Positions 54,128 to 63,656 of a stretch of DNA of 64,000 nt are shown one piece after another. Under the pieces are notes generated by a model, which saw only the letters and a list, made by a program, of their open reading frames with translations, was not told where the DNA came from and made no database searches. How positions within the stretch are numbered: the stretch's first letter is position 1; every line of letters starts with the position of its first letter. The position numbers and the translations under genes are program-made. Origin of the DNA: G963556115 sp963666605 (GTDB lineage: Bacteria > Planctomycetota > SZUA-567); assembly GCA_965140405.1 (NCBI GenBank), contig OZ223208.1, positions 248,001-312,000 of the forward strand, written 5' to 3'.

Positions 54128-54364
54128 TTGAGTATAATCTCCTAAATAATTAAGTGCTTCATAAAATATAATAATCAAACAAGCAGAGCGAAAATTCTTA
54201 TAACTACCTTCTAACATAATAGCCTAGATGGGGCTAAACATAGTAAAGCAAAAACAAAAACCTCTCTACCCCCTAGCTCTCAAGCCCCAGACACGTTGGC
54301 CGCGGCAGGAATACTCACTACACTGCGTCTGTTACTTATACACAATTGAGAACAAGGATAAAAC
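54128..54364 (-). other. rpsD leader region with a GC-rich stretch
   Basis: Bases ~54268-54340 are clearly GC-richer than the flanks and include the palindrome GCCGCGGC. On the minus strand it partly resembles the 52405/53352 elements (AAC, a short spacer, then CGCAG; later GCCAACG), but the closing arm is missing. It may be a decayed third copy or a regulatory leader. Confidence 0.35.
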
Positions 54365-54400
54365 AATCTACCGATAGAGCCATTGCTCTTCCGGTAGATT
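54365..54400 (-). terminator. Intrinsic terminator of the 54518-55153 gene
   Basis: A 16-bp stem with a two-base internal mismatch (AATCTACCG...AGAGC and its complement) has a four-base loop and is followed by GTTTTATCC on the minus strand. It lies about 117 bases after the stop. Confidence 0.65.
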
Positions 54401-54517
54401 AGAGTAATAATTAAAGCCAAAACACCACATAAGGTCAAGTATAAAGTCCTAAAAAACTAACTTTTTTATTCACAATCCGAGTAAAGTTGCGCCTTTACAA
54501 GATTTTAATATAAAATA

Positions 54518-55153
54518 TTAGTCTAATGCCTCAAGCTCAAGCAAGGCCTCTTCTATACGATTCTTCACCCCATCCGGTACACTTTTAGCTTCTGAAAGCT
54601 TCTGGCGTAACGATCTAGCAACACGGAGAAGACCCTCTATCTCACGTCTACGATTGAAGTTAGCTCTATCAATATCATCTGGGTCAACCGGATGCATACG
54701 ATCACGAATCTCTTTACGGAGTACACCTTCATCAGCATTACTGTCAAATGCCATACGGTGTAGTTCTTCTTTTTCTTCATCTTCTATATCGTCACGTTCA
54801 CGAGCTTTTTTTAGTAGCTCAACAGTCTGATAATCAGGTACATCATAGCCTTTTTCTGCTACACTACCATCACGGAGCCTGTCCGGCTCGTAGCTCTTCA
54901 TATAGTTATAGCTTACCATAAGTTTTTTTACTGTAGGCTTTTTTAGTCCAAGTTCACTAGCGCAGTAGACTTCAAAATCATCAAATCCCCACTCTTTGTA
55001 GTCACCACCGTATGCAATGTCGGTAAGATACTTTCCTAATTCTACCCATGATGAGCGGAACTTACGGAGGGATACTAATACTTGATATCGAAGCGACTCG
55101 GGACTGAGTCCTTCAAGTTGTTTATCGATCTTTGCAATAACGTTAGCACTCAT
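54518..55153 (-). CDS. Unrecognised cytoplasmic protein, helix-rich with possible HTH
   Basis: This 211-residue charged protein has no signal or membrane segment. Residues ~20-90 form a helical unit (RYQVLVSLRKFRSSWVELG, then GLKKPTVKKLMVSYNYMKSY) that could include a helix-turn-helix. The C-terminal ~80 residues are strongly charged helices (RRREIEGLLRVARSLRQKLS) likely to form a coiled coil. A DNA-binding or nucleoid-related role is a guess. ATG 55153 has AGGAG five bases upstream, so the longer frame to 55213 is rejected. It stands alone between zwf and rpsD. Confidence 0.72.
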   Translation of the reverse strand: MSANVIAKIDKQLEGLSPESLRYQVLVSLRKFRSSWVELGKYLTDIAYGGDYKEWGFDDFEVYCASELGLKKPTVKKLMVSYNYMKSYEPDRLRDGSVAEKGYDVPDYQTVELLKKARERDDIEDEEKEELHRMAFDSNADEGVLRKEIRDRMHPVDPDDIDRANFNRRREIEGLLRVARSLRQKLSEAKSVPDGVKNRIEEALLELEALD

Positions 55154-55376
55154 GAAAACTCCTACATATTTTATTAATACGGTGAACAACAAGCACGCAA
55201 AAATCGTGCGCATTAAGGCGCCTTAGACACCTGTGGCTTCATAATGTAATCAATGAAAAAAATTAGCCGCCGCTTACTAAAGCTTTACAAAATTTGTTCT
55301 TGCTTCGCAGGATAAAAAATATCGTAGGCGACACCACATAAGATAATATCCAAAGTTTTAGAAACTGCAATGGTTT

Positions 55377-56840
55377 CTAATAAATATGATTATACAAACT
55401 TCTAATCTCAGGGCCATTTGACCCTTCTTTGTATATCACAGGCTCAACACCTTCGACCTTTTCCAGTAGTGGTGTAATATACCGCCATGCCGCCTCTGTC
55501 TCATCCTCACGAGCAAACAAGGTTGCATCACCCTTCATAGCATCAAGTATAAGCCTCTCATACGCAGTAAGCGGCTTCCTATCAAATGATTTCTCATAAT
55601 TGAAATCCATACGTACCGGTGAAGCCTCTACCATATCCCCTGGGCTCTTACAGACAAACTCAAGCTTTATCTCTTCTTGAGGTTGAATTCCAAATGTAAG
55701 TGTATTGCCTTTAAGATTTGCACAAGCATTATCATCACCAAAGATACATGTAGGCACGCGTTTGAAGTGGATACAACACTCTGTTTTCATCCCACCAAGC
55801 GCTTTACCAGCCACAACATAAAACGGCACACCCTGCCAACGCCAGTTATCAATCATCACCCGCATTGCGGCATAAGTCGGCACCGTAGAGTCAGGAGCAA
55901 CACCTTCACTATCACGATACCCTTCATACTGACCAGTTATTACTGGATAGCCTTCATCAGCAAGAGGACGTAGCGAACGAAGTACCTTTACCTTTTCATT
56001 ACGAATCTCTTCTGCACTAAACCTAGCCGGTTGCTCCATAGCAATAAGAGATAACAATTGTAGAAGGTGATTCTGAATAAAATCACGTATCACACCCGCT
56101 CCCTCGTAAAAGCCACCACGCCCTTCTACACCTATAGACTCGGTAGAAGTAATCGTAATATGAGAGATCTGATTCCGATTCCATAACGGTTCAAATATCG
56201 CATTGGCAAACCTGAAGAATAGTAGATTTTGTACTGTATTCTTACCAAGGTAGTGGTCAATACGGTAAATCTGCTTCTCACTCAACTTACTGTGAAGAAA
56301 ACTGTTTAGTTCAAGAGCTGTTTCAAGATTTACCCCAAAAGGTTTTTCAATAATCACCCTAGAAAAGACCTCTGTCCCATTATCACTTAAAAGCCCTGCA
56401 TTGTGTAACGACTCGACTATCGGTCTAAATACTGACGGTGGCGTCGCAAGATAGAATAAACGACCACTATCACAATGCTCTGCATTTAAAAATTCTCTGA
56501 AACTAGCAAAGGATTCTGGAGAGTCATAACTACCAGCAAAGTATTTCAACCTTTTAGCAAAAGTAACCCAAAGCTCTTCAGAAAACTTGGTCGCAAATTC
56601 CTTTGTACTCTTATATACCGATGCCACAAAATCATCATGCGAGTATTCACGCCTAGCGTACCCCACAATACTCAACTTTTCAGAGAGTTCACCAAGAGAA
56701 TGGAGGTGAAATAGCGCTGGCATAATTTTTCGGTGGCATAAGTCACCCGATGCCCCAAACACTACGATATCACAAGGCCCAGCCTTTTTATCAATATGGG
56801 TACTTTTCACCCTTTCAGATGGACTTGCCTCTACAAACAT
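55377..56840 (-). CDS. zwf: Glucose-6-phosphate 1-dehydrogenase
   Basis: Zwf oxidises glucose-6-phosphate to 6-phosphogluconolactone, the entry to the oxidative pentose phosphate path. The 487-residue protein has the coenzyme site VVFGASGDLCHRKIMPALF, the substrate/catalytic RIDHYLGKNTVQNLLFFRF, VIIEKPFG, and RGGFYEGAGVIRDFIQNHLLQ. AGGAG precedes the ATG. There is no pgl or gnd beside it. A 20-base hairpin (TTAGAAAC/GTTTCTAA) overlaps its stop but lacks a good T run. Confidence 0.96.
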   Translation of the reverse strand: MFVEASPSERVKSTHIDKKAGPCDIVVFGASGDLCHRKIMPALFHLHSLGELSEKLSIVGYARREYSHDDFVASVYKSTKEFATKFSEELWVTFAKRLKYFAGSYDSPESFASFREFLNAEHCDSGRLFYLATPPSVFRPIVESLHNAGLLSDNGTEVFSRVIIEKPFGVNLETALELNSFLHSKLSEKQIYRIDHYLGKNTVQNLLFFRFANAIFEPLWNRNQISHITITSTESIGVEGRGGFYEGAGVIRDFIQNHLLQLLSLIAMEQPARFSAEEIRNEKVKVLRSLRPLADEGYPVITGQYEGYRDSEGVAPDSTVPTYAAMRVMIDNWRWQGVPFYVVAGKALGGMKTECCIHFKRVPTCIFGDDNACANLKGNTLTFGIQPQEEIKLEFVCKSPGDMVEASPVRMDFNYEKSFDRKPLTAYERLILDAMKGDATLFAREDETEAAWRYITPLLEKVEGVEPVIYKEGSNGPEIRSLYNHIY

Positions 56841-56913
56841 AACTTCTCCTATTTATATAGATAGTAACCGTTTATTGATTATAATACCGATTATTTAATT
56901 GTCAATTAGAATA

Positions 56914-57375
56914 CTACTTGTCATATCTTTCAAGCAATTCCTCAACACAACACTTCATCACCGGATGAACCCAATCCGGCTCGACCTCACACAACGGCTC
57001 CAGCACAAACGACCTCTCATGCATGAGCTTATGAGGCACAACCAGAGTCTCAGAATTTATAATAGCTCCACCGTAAAATATGATATCAATATCTATAACC
57101 CTAGCACTCCACCTAGTAGCAGCAAGATCACGCCCAAGCTCTACCTCGATACCTTTTACAAACTCAAGAAGTTCATATGGTGAAAGCGACGTGCTTCCAG
57201 TAACTACACCGTTAAAAAAATCCCCTTGACCCTCTGGACCACCAACAGCAGGGTTTTGAAGCCAAGACGAAACCTTACTCACCTTTACCTTCTCTTCAAG
57301 AAATGCAATAGCAGAATTCAAATACCCTATTCTATCACCAATATTTGATCCAAGAGCAAGAACAATTTTCGGCAT
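56914..57375 (-). CDS. folK: 2-amino-4-hydroxy-6-hydroxymethyldihydropteridine diphosphokinase
   Basis: FolK transfers pyrophosphate from ATP to 6-hydroxymethyl-dihydropterin in folate synthesis. The 153-residue protein has VLALGSNIGDRIGYL, VTGSTSLSPYELLEFVKGIE, the catalytic stretch ATRWSARVIDIDIIFYG, and VPHKLMHERSFVLEPLCE. Its start overlaps the stop of the glycosyltransferase gene upstream by one base, so they are coupled. Confidence 0.95.
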   Translation of the reverse strand: MPKIVLALGSNIGDRIGYLNSAIAFLEEKVKVSKVSSWLQNPAVGGPEGQGDFFNGVVTGSTSLSPYELLEFVKGIEVELGRDLAATRWSARVIDIDIIFYGGAIINSETLVVPHKLMHERSFVLEPLCEVEPDWVHPVMKCCVEELLERYDK

Positions 57376-58475
57376 TATACCATCCCCTGAGCTGCCTCAT
57401 CCATTTTAGATGAGATTTTCTCCCAATAATACTCACGTGCTATACTTTGAGCAACGCTACGAAGCTCTTCCCACATCTGAGTACCCCTCAAAAGATCGAG
57501 TTGCATAATCTTCGCACATAGAGCCTTAGGGGTATTATCATAGAGAAACTCTTCTCGACCGCATAACACCTCCGGATATGCCAGCCTCTCAGGTGCAACT
57601 GGCACCGCTCCACACGCACAACCTTCAATAACACTCACTCCGAAGAACTCATGAATAGCAGTACTAATCACCATATCCGACTCTGCAAGTGCTTGAATAT
57701 AATCCTCACGAGTCGGTTGGTATCCAAACCTATCGATATACTCAGAGAATTCATTCTTAATCTCCTCAAATATCTCAGGAACTCTATTGAATGATTCGCC
57801 AATCACATTGAGTCTAAAAGCCACACCCTTCTTACGTAGAAGTACGAGAACTTTATATAAATCCTCCGGATTCTTATCATGCTCCCACCTTGCCGCCCAA
57901 GTCAACTTGAGAGTATCAGAATTCATAGCATTTTTAACAGGAGTTTTAGACTCATATATACCCTGCCCAAAGATAGCTGACTTCTCTCTAATATTTTGGA
58001 TTTCTTCAAGATGCCTATAATCAGGCATCCTTCTGAGGAATTTTCCAACTGCACCCAAGAACTCCTCCCGATGCCAAGCCGTATTGAACCATACCTGATC
58101 AGCAGACACAGCAGTAGTAAAATTAATAAACGGATAGTGCATATCCCGGTAACCCTTGGAATTATCAGGATAGGTCAGTTGATTCTCATGAAAATACGCT
58201 ATCCTAGGGAGCGTAGCTATCACTGCAGGAGCAAGCCCTATAAATTCTGCCAGTCCCAGCATATCACTTACAAAGAGAAGATCCCACTCCTTACCTTCAG
58301 CCACCAATTTTTCTACTTCCTTAGCCGCAGATACCGCCGTGTGTCTCATCCTCCACTTCCACTTATACGGCGGAAAAGTCACGAGATCAAATTGATGCTC
58401 AGAGTGTTTAATCCACCCATCAATAAAAGCCTTATGACTCCCTCCATAGTATGACTCAATTACTAATATCCGCAC
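57375..58475 (-). CDS. tRNA-queuosine alpha-mannosyltransferase family protein (DUF3524/GTDC1-like)
   Basis: This 366-residue GT-B glycosyltransferase begins ILVIESYYGGSHKAFIDGW, the DUF3524 N-terminal signature, and has YFHENQLTYP, VWFNTAWHREEFL, LTWAARWEHDKNPEDLYKVL and VISTAIHEFFGVSVIEG, all diagnostic of the family that adds mannose to queuosine in tRNA(Asp). Bacterial members are homologues of the animal enzyme. The substrate here is inferred from family only. It is directly coupled to folK and downstream of the MetH activation-domain gene. It is soluble, with no signal peptide. Confidence 0.88.
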   Translation of the reverse strand: MRILVIESYYGGSHKAFIDGWIKHSEHQFDLVTFPPYKWKWRMRHTAVSAAKEVEKLVAEGKEWDLLFVSDMLGLAEFIGLAPAVIATLPRIAYFHENQLTYPDNSKGYRDMHYPFINFTTAVSADQVWFNTAWHREEFLGAVGKFLRRMPDYRHLEEIQNIREKSAIFGQGIYESKTPVKNAMNSDTLKLTWAARWEHDKNPEDLYKVLVLLRKKGVAFRLNVIGESFNRVPEIFEEIKNEFSEYIDRFGYQPTREDYIQALAESDMVISTAIHEFFGVSVIEGCACGAVPVAPERLAYPEVLCGREEFLYDNTPKALCAKIMQLDLLRGTQMWEELRSVAQSIAREYYWEKISSKMDEAAQGMV

Positions 58476-58703
58476 TCCACTCCTAACATAACAGTTATTA
58501 AAAAAACACCCTTAAACTCAAATTTTACTCAAACAAATTCAAACTCTTTTTGGATTTCTCCCATACTTGTTATCAGATGGCTCACCCTCTAGTGCACACA
58601 GATATATTATAATTAGGCTTCCTAAAAACGACAACAATACCCACAATATATTTAGACCAGGCCTACCAAATTGGAAATCATAAATAATCCAAGGGTAAAA
58701 AAG

Positions 58704-59315
58704 CTACTCTATCCCACACAAAGCAGTCACCGTCTTTTCAGGAGAAAAGATATAATTCTCACTCAGTGTTACTCCCATCTCCTCCATTTTTAAAACATCA
58801 TAAAACAATTTCTGGTTCTCCAGCGGAAAGTCCCCGTATCCAGCCGAGTACCTCATAGATGTAGTCCGTAGCCCAAAGCGAGAGATATCCATCCCTATTC
58901 TCTGAATCATCCAACTTAGACACGCATCTACTACCTCAGATGCAACAGCATCATATATAAGTGCTGCCACACCATTCTTCTGTGCGACATACTTCTCAAT
59001 CATCTCAATAACCGATTGATCCGCCCGCGCAGCCAGCATCACACACTCATTAGAGTCAAGAAGTAGCTTTGCAACTGATACAGAGTTTATCTCATATTCA
59101 CCTTCTAGCACCACTCTACTCCCATCTCGGTTGACTATATCAAATCGGTCATACCTCCCAACCGGCTTACACATCCCATAAGCCTCACCAATATAATGAT
59201 TTATCTTATCTACCTGTTCACCAGAGATACCTGTCAAGTGCCGATTATACCCCATTCTTTTTAGAATTGCCAATTCAGGAAGCTCTACAGGGATATTTTG
59301 AAAGTTTTTAATCAT
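58704..59315 (-). CDS. Stand-alone cobalamin-dependent methionine synthase activation domain
   Basis: This 203-residue protein matches only the C-terminal AdoMet-binding reactivation domain of MetH. The diagnostic part is RYSAGYGDFPLENQ, followed by GVTLSENYIFSPEKTVTALCG, and upstream AALIYDAVASEVVDACLSWM. In MetH this domain re-methylates oxidised cobalamin with AdoMet. As a separate protein it implies a split methionine synthase or a related corrinoid protein encoded elsewhere. The gap to the coupled mannosyltransferase-folK pair is 228 bases, so cotranscription is uncertain. Confidence 0.82.
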   Translation of the reverse strand: MIKNFQNIPVELPELAILKRMGYNRHLTGISGEQVDKINHYIGEAYGMCKPVGRYDRFDIVNRDGSRVVLEGEYEINSVSVAKLLLDSNECVMLAARADQSVIEMIEKYVAQKNGVAALIYDAVASEVVDACLSWMIQRIGMDISRFGLRTTSMRYSAGYGDFPLENQKLFYDVLKMEEMGVTLSENYIFSPEKTVTALCGIE

Positions 59316-59556
59316 ATTTATTAAACCGATCTGTCATTTTACGAATAAATTTGTACAATTAGCATGTTGTCAGATAATCACAGACAGTAATATTCGATTA
59401 GTGCCATGAACGCACTAGACTCATATTACCAGAGAAAAACCGTATAAAACAAGAGAAACACTCTATACACACAAATAATTATTATTCCTTCTCCTGTTTT
59501 AGAATTTATTATATCAATAACCGAGAAAGATAAAAAGAAGAAAGAATACAAATATA

Positions 59557-62500
59557 ATGAATACCAAAATTTACAACTTATTAAATACAGTATTGCTCGC
59601 ATTGATAGTAATAACATATAGTGGAGTTTCAAAAGCAAATGAAATACTAGAGGCAAAAAATTACCGAGGTGTTACCAAAGATATCATCAGTAAAGCTGGT
59701 AGTGTAACAACCCAAAAATTCCCAGACGCAGATGAAGTAGTCATAAACCGTAATGTAAAGATGGAGTATAGAAAAGACGGTACATGGTCACAATGGCATG
59801 AAGGCTATGTCAAAATCCTCACCAAAAAAGGTAGAGAAGACAACCTTACAATCTCAAGCTACTACACAATACCTTACCAAAATGCTGAAGACTGTAGAAT
59901 TGACCTCATAGAGATCATCAAACCAGACGGCAGTAAATCAAGTATTGACATTGCCGCACAGAGCAGTGTATCGATCAACACTTCAGGCATGGAGTCAAAT
60001 ATATATGATCCAAATGGCAAGGTAATCACTGTAAACGTTAATGGACTAGAGGTTGGTGACATTATCCACTACCAGATGTACGACAACACAATTCTTCCTT
60101 ATGCTAAAGGAATATACGAAGATGCCTTCTCTATGGAAGGAACCAGTCCTATTGAGTATATGGATATACTAGTTATCGGCCCAGAAGACTTCCCTCTACA
60201 AAAAATGGAAATACTCGACCCAATAAAAGGTACAGTAGATTTTTCAGAAAACAAAGCTGATGGTAAAATCGAATACAATTGGATTGTTAAAAATGTACCA
60301 CAGGCAATTCCAGAGCCAAATATGCCGTCTATGTTTGTCTGCACACAGAGGCTACTAATCAGTACTGCTCCAGATTGGGAGACAATATCCAGATGGTATT
60401 GGAAGCTCTCAGAACCAGCATTAGCAGCAATTACCGATTCCATGAAGAGCAAGGTCAAAGAGCTCATCAAAGATGCTAAAACCTCTCAAGAAAAGATAGA
60501 AAAAATATTCAAATTTGTATCCCAAGACATACGATATATGGGTATCACCACAGAGACTGTCTCACCAGGACGAGAACCACACCCTGTAAATCAAACCTTC
60601 GAAGCTCAATACGGAGTCTGCCGAGACAAAGCAGCCCTACTTGTTGCAATGCTGCGAGAAGCTGGTATTGAGAGCTACCCAGTTTTAATACACAACGGCA
60701 ACAAAAAAGACTTCGAAGTACCCTCCAGTTCATTCAATCACGCTATAACTGCAGCCAAAGTAGACGGTGAATACATCCTTATGGATTCAACAGACGAAAG
60801 TACACAGAGCTTGCTCCCAGCGTATCTTGATGACAAGAGCTACCTTGTAGCGACTCCTGAGGGAGACACTCTTAGAACTTCAAAGACAATTCCAGCCACA
60901 GACAATCTGCTTATTATTGAGACATCAGGCAAGCTTAGCGAGAATGGCGTATTGGATGCGATAAGCAAAATGAAGTTTGAAGGCATCAATGATAATTTAT
61001 TCCGAGGATATTTTTCCCGCATAAATCCAGAAGAGAGAAAGCGCCTATTTGAAAGCGTTATTAGCAAAGTATACGGTGGAGGCAATATTACAGAATGCAC
61101 CATTCTTCCAGAAGACCTACAAGACACCTCACAACCACTAAGCGTGCAAATAAGCTATAAGACGACCAATATTCTTGCTAAAGAAAATGGGGTTGCTCTT
61201 ATGCCTGCGCCATTTTTGAGCGGAACATTAGGCCTGACAAATAGAATATTCCAAGAAGCTGGCCTTGACAAGAGACGCTTTCCATTTGTTATTGGTTATA
61301 CCTCTGGGGTCAAAGAGACTGTCAAGATAATGATGGAGCCTGGCATAAAAAAGATCCTATCTATGCCTGTATACAGCCCTGTAGAATCAGATACGATTTC
61401 TTGGAAGCGCTCCCTTGCACAGGTAAAATGCAATGTAATTGGCACCAATCAGTTACTAATAAAATCTACAGAGTTTTCTACAAGCGAGTACCTCGAACTA
61501 AAGAAAATGCTAAATGCAATTGAGTACAACAGCCGCAAAAAACCAGTACTTGCCATAGACCAGGCTCTTCCAGAGGTTGCAGAAAAGGTCAAGAATTATG
61601 ATGTAATTATAAGTAAGAACAAGACATATAATGTTCTTACCAAAAACAGCTGGGAAGTAATTGAGAATACCAAAAAGAGAATCCTAACCTACGCAGGCAA
61701 GAAGGACAATGCAGAGATCCTGATAAACTACAACCCTATATGGGAAGATGTAGAGATAATCGAAGCAAGTACAACGTCAAAAGACGGCGAAATGCAGACA
61801 ATCAGTAAAAAAGAGATAAACATAATGGATCAGCCGTGGAATGGATTTGCTCCAAGATACTCAGGTGGCAAGACCTTGGTCGCTTCTCTGCCGAGCGTTG
61901 ACATCGGTAGCACTGTAGAGTATAAGATCAAGCATACCTATAGAGACCGCCCCTTCTTCAGCATGAATGAATTATTCACCTCGTTCAACCCATTATCAAA
62001 GAGTGTCACAATAAAGGGAGCAGACGAACTAAATGTTCAATCTATGTGGAGTGGTCCAGAGACTAAGTATGACAGAGAGAACAGCATTTTTACATGGAGC
62101 ATGAGTAATGTACCTATCAATAAAGAACTTTTTTTACCACCTAGCAGCTCCTTTTTGCCAACAGTTGCAGTGAGTAATGGGACATGGAGTAGCTACTGCA
62201 AGGATATTTTAAATGCTCTACTACAGGCAAGCGAAAAACAAGAGAAGTCAGTAGCACTAGCCAAAGAACTGACCAAAGATATAAATGATGCAATCAAGAA
62301 GATTAGTGTCTTGCGTGATTACATTTACACAAATGTACGGCTTGCAGGGCCAACTTTCTCAGAATTACCTCTCAGCAGTATTACCCCAGCAGATATTACA
62401 CTTACTGAGGGCTATGGTAATACTACAGACAGAGCGATTCTCTTCTATACGATGCTAAAAGCAATTGGCGAAGATCCTAAATTTTATATTACGACCCCTT

Positions 62501-63459
62501 ATAAAGCTGCAGAAGGCTTGAAGACTCCTATTCTTGAAAACCCCCAAAATGACATTTTAAATAATGTTCTGATCAAGCTCGAACACGGAAGTGTCCCAAT
62601 CTGGTTGAATGATACAACAGAGTATGCCCAACTCGGAACGACCCCAAGTGTTGGCACAATTGCACTAGATATTATTTCAAATAAATTTGAAGAAGTAAAA
62701 GTATATGAAACCTTTATGCCTGAACAAGATGAGTATTACTATGTAAATATCAAAAACAACTCTGATGCAACGATATCAGTAACCAAGGAATTTTTTGGTG
62801 ATTATTATGAACACTACAACACTATGTTCAGCCATATGACCCCAGAAGAGAAAAAGATATTCTACCAAGAAGAACTTTCTACTATTGCTCAATCTGCTTC
62901 TGCTGCAAGTGAACTAAAGCTTGACTTTGCCTCATACCCAGGCAAGGTGTCATATTCAGCAAAGATACCGAGATTTGGTGTAATTGATAATGAATTTTTG
63001 TATTTTAATCTCCCAAAGACCCTTGGTAGGATCTTCCAATTACGCTCAGATAGTAGAGAAAATCCTCTATATATTGATAACTATATCAATAAAAAAATAC
63101 ATATACTTATAGCATTACCTAGTGAGTTTAGAGTTCCTATAATTTCCCCCGATACTTTCAAATGGAATTCACCAATGTATAATGGCTCTATAGAGGTTGA
63201 ATCTATACTTATTACCCCTATCGCTCTACGCTCAGGCAGTTTAGGAGTTCCACTTGGAATTCTCAGAAAAGACCTATCCAATACGTTGAGTGATTCTCGT
63301 AATGCAATATACATTACTTTAACATCTAAGGTAAAGCCAGCTCTATATCCATCCGCGCTCTACCCACAAGTATTAAAAGCTCAAAATGAACTCTTCAGCC
63401 CAGCAGCAAAAGAGGTAATGCTTAAGGGAGATGTAGAAGCAGCCACTCCCGTTCAATAA
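59557..63459 (+). CDS. Exported two-module DUF3857/transglutaminase-like protein
   Basis: This 1300-residue protein starts with a signal peptide (LLNTVLLALIVITYSGVSKA). It has two related halves. The first (~30-600) has DUF3857 and a transglutaminase-like domain with an intact triad: C355 (YGVCRDKAALL), H395 (FNHAI) and D410 (LMDSTDE). The second (~640-1280) has the same order, but the Cys is T956 (GNTTDR), the His is Asn (LNNVLI) and only an Asp (WLNDTTEY) remains. So one active and one inactive module lie in one polypeptide. Role is unknown; periplasmic or outer-membrane location is expected. A TPR relative with an inactive domain is at 19432. No clear Shine-Dalgarno precedes the ATG. Confidence 0.87.
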   Translation: MNTKIYNLLNTVLLALIVITYSGVSKANEILEAKNYRGVTKDIISKAGSVTTQKFPDADEVVINRNVKMEYRKDGTWSQWHEGYVKILTKKGREDNLTISSYYTIPYQNAEDCRIDLIEIIKPDGSKSSIDIAAQSSVSINTSGMESNIYDPNGKVITVNVNGLEVGDIIHYQMYDNTILPYAKGIYEDAFSMEGTSPIEYMDILVIGPEDFPLQKMEILDPIKGTVDFSENKADGKIEYNWIVKNVPQAIPEPNMPSMFVCTQRLLISTAPDWETISRWYWKLSEPALAAITDSMKSKVKELIKDAKTSQEKIEKIFKFVSQDIRYMGITTETVSPGREPHPVNQTFEAQYGVCRDKAALLVAMLREAGIESYPVLIHNGNKKDFEVPSSSFNHAITAAKVDGEYILMDSTDESTQSLLPAYLDDKSYLVATPEGDTLRTSKTIPATDNLLIIETSGKLSENGVLDAISKMKFEGINDNLFRGYFSRINPEERKRLFESVISKVYGGGNITECTILPEDLQDTSQPLSVQISYKTTNILAKENGVALMPAPFLSGTLGLTNRIFQEAGLDKRRFPFVIGYTSGVKETVKIMMEPGIKKILSMPVYSPVESDTISWKRSLAQVKCNVIGTNQLLIKSTEFSTSEYLELKKMLNAIEYNSRKKPVLAIDQALPEVAEKVKNYDVIISKNKTYNVLTKNSWEVIENTKKRILTYAGKKDNAEILINYNPIWEDVEIIEASTTSKDGEMQTISKKEINIMDQPWNGFAPRYSGGKTLVASLPSVDIGSTVEYKIKHTYRDRPFFSMNELFTSFNPLSKSVTIKGADELNVQSMWSGPETKYDRENSIFTWSMSNVPINKELFLPPSSSFLPTVAVSNGTWSSYCKDILNALLQASEKQEKSVALAKELTKDINDAIKKISVLRDYIYTNVRLAGPTFSELPLSSITPADITLTEGYGNTTDRAILFYTMLKAIGEDPKFYITTPYKAAEGLKTPILENPQNDILNNVLIKLEHGSVPIWLNDTTEYAQLGTTPSVGTIALDIISNKFEEVKVYETFMPEQDEYYYVNIKNNSDATISVTKEFFGDYYEHYNTMFSHMTPEEKKIFYQEELSTIAQSASAASELKLDFASYPGKVSYSAKIPRFGVIDNEFLYFNLPKTLGRIFQLRSDSRENPLYIDNYINKKIHILIALPSEFRVPIISPDTFKWNSPMYNGSIEVESILITPIALRSGSLGVPLGILRKDLSNTLSDSRNAIYITLTSKVKPALYPSALYPQVLKAQNELFSPAAKEVMLKGDVEAATPVQ

Positions 63460-63617
63460 TCAAAACGTTTTTATTCATAAGTGCTATTAATGAAAATCCT
63501 GTTGTTTATAGTATTAGTAATTATATAATACGTTATTAGCTGAATTGGTATAGCTAGGTGAAAACGCTATAAATTCCACCTTGTTTTATCATGTATAACC
63601 TTATTAATATAACACAT

Positions 63618-63640
63618 AACTATCGGCATAACCGATAGTT
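63618..63640. repeat. Hairpin upstream of the last gene
   Basis: AACTATCGG and CCGATAGTT form a perfect 9-bp stem with a five-base loop, ending just four bases before the AGGAG of the 63657 gene. No T run follows, so it is more likely an operator or leader structure than a terminator. The rest of 63460-63656 shows nothing clear. Confidence 0.5.
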
Positions 63641-63656
63641 ACTTAGGAGTGTACAC

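Noticed and set aside
55358..55380. Intrinsic terminator of zwf
   Set aside because: The TTAGAAAC/GTTTCTAA hairpin overlaps the stop region but is followed by AACTTTGG rather than a T run.
63541..63600. Second tRNA near the right end
   Set aside because: A stretch resembling a D arm is present, but no acceptor, anticodon or T arm can be formed.
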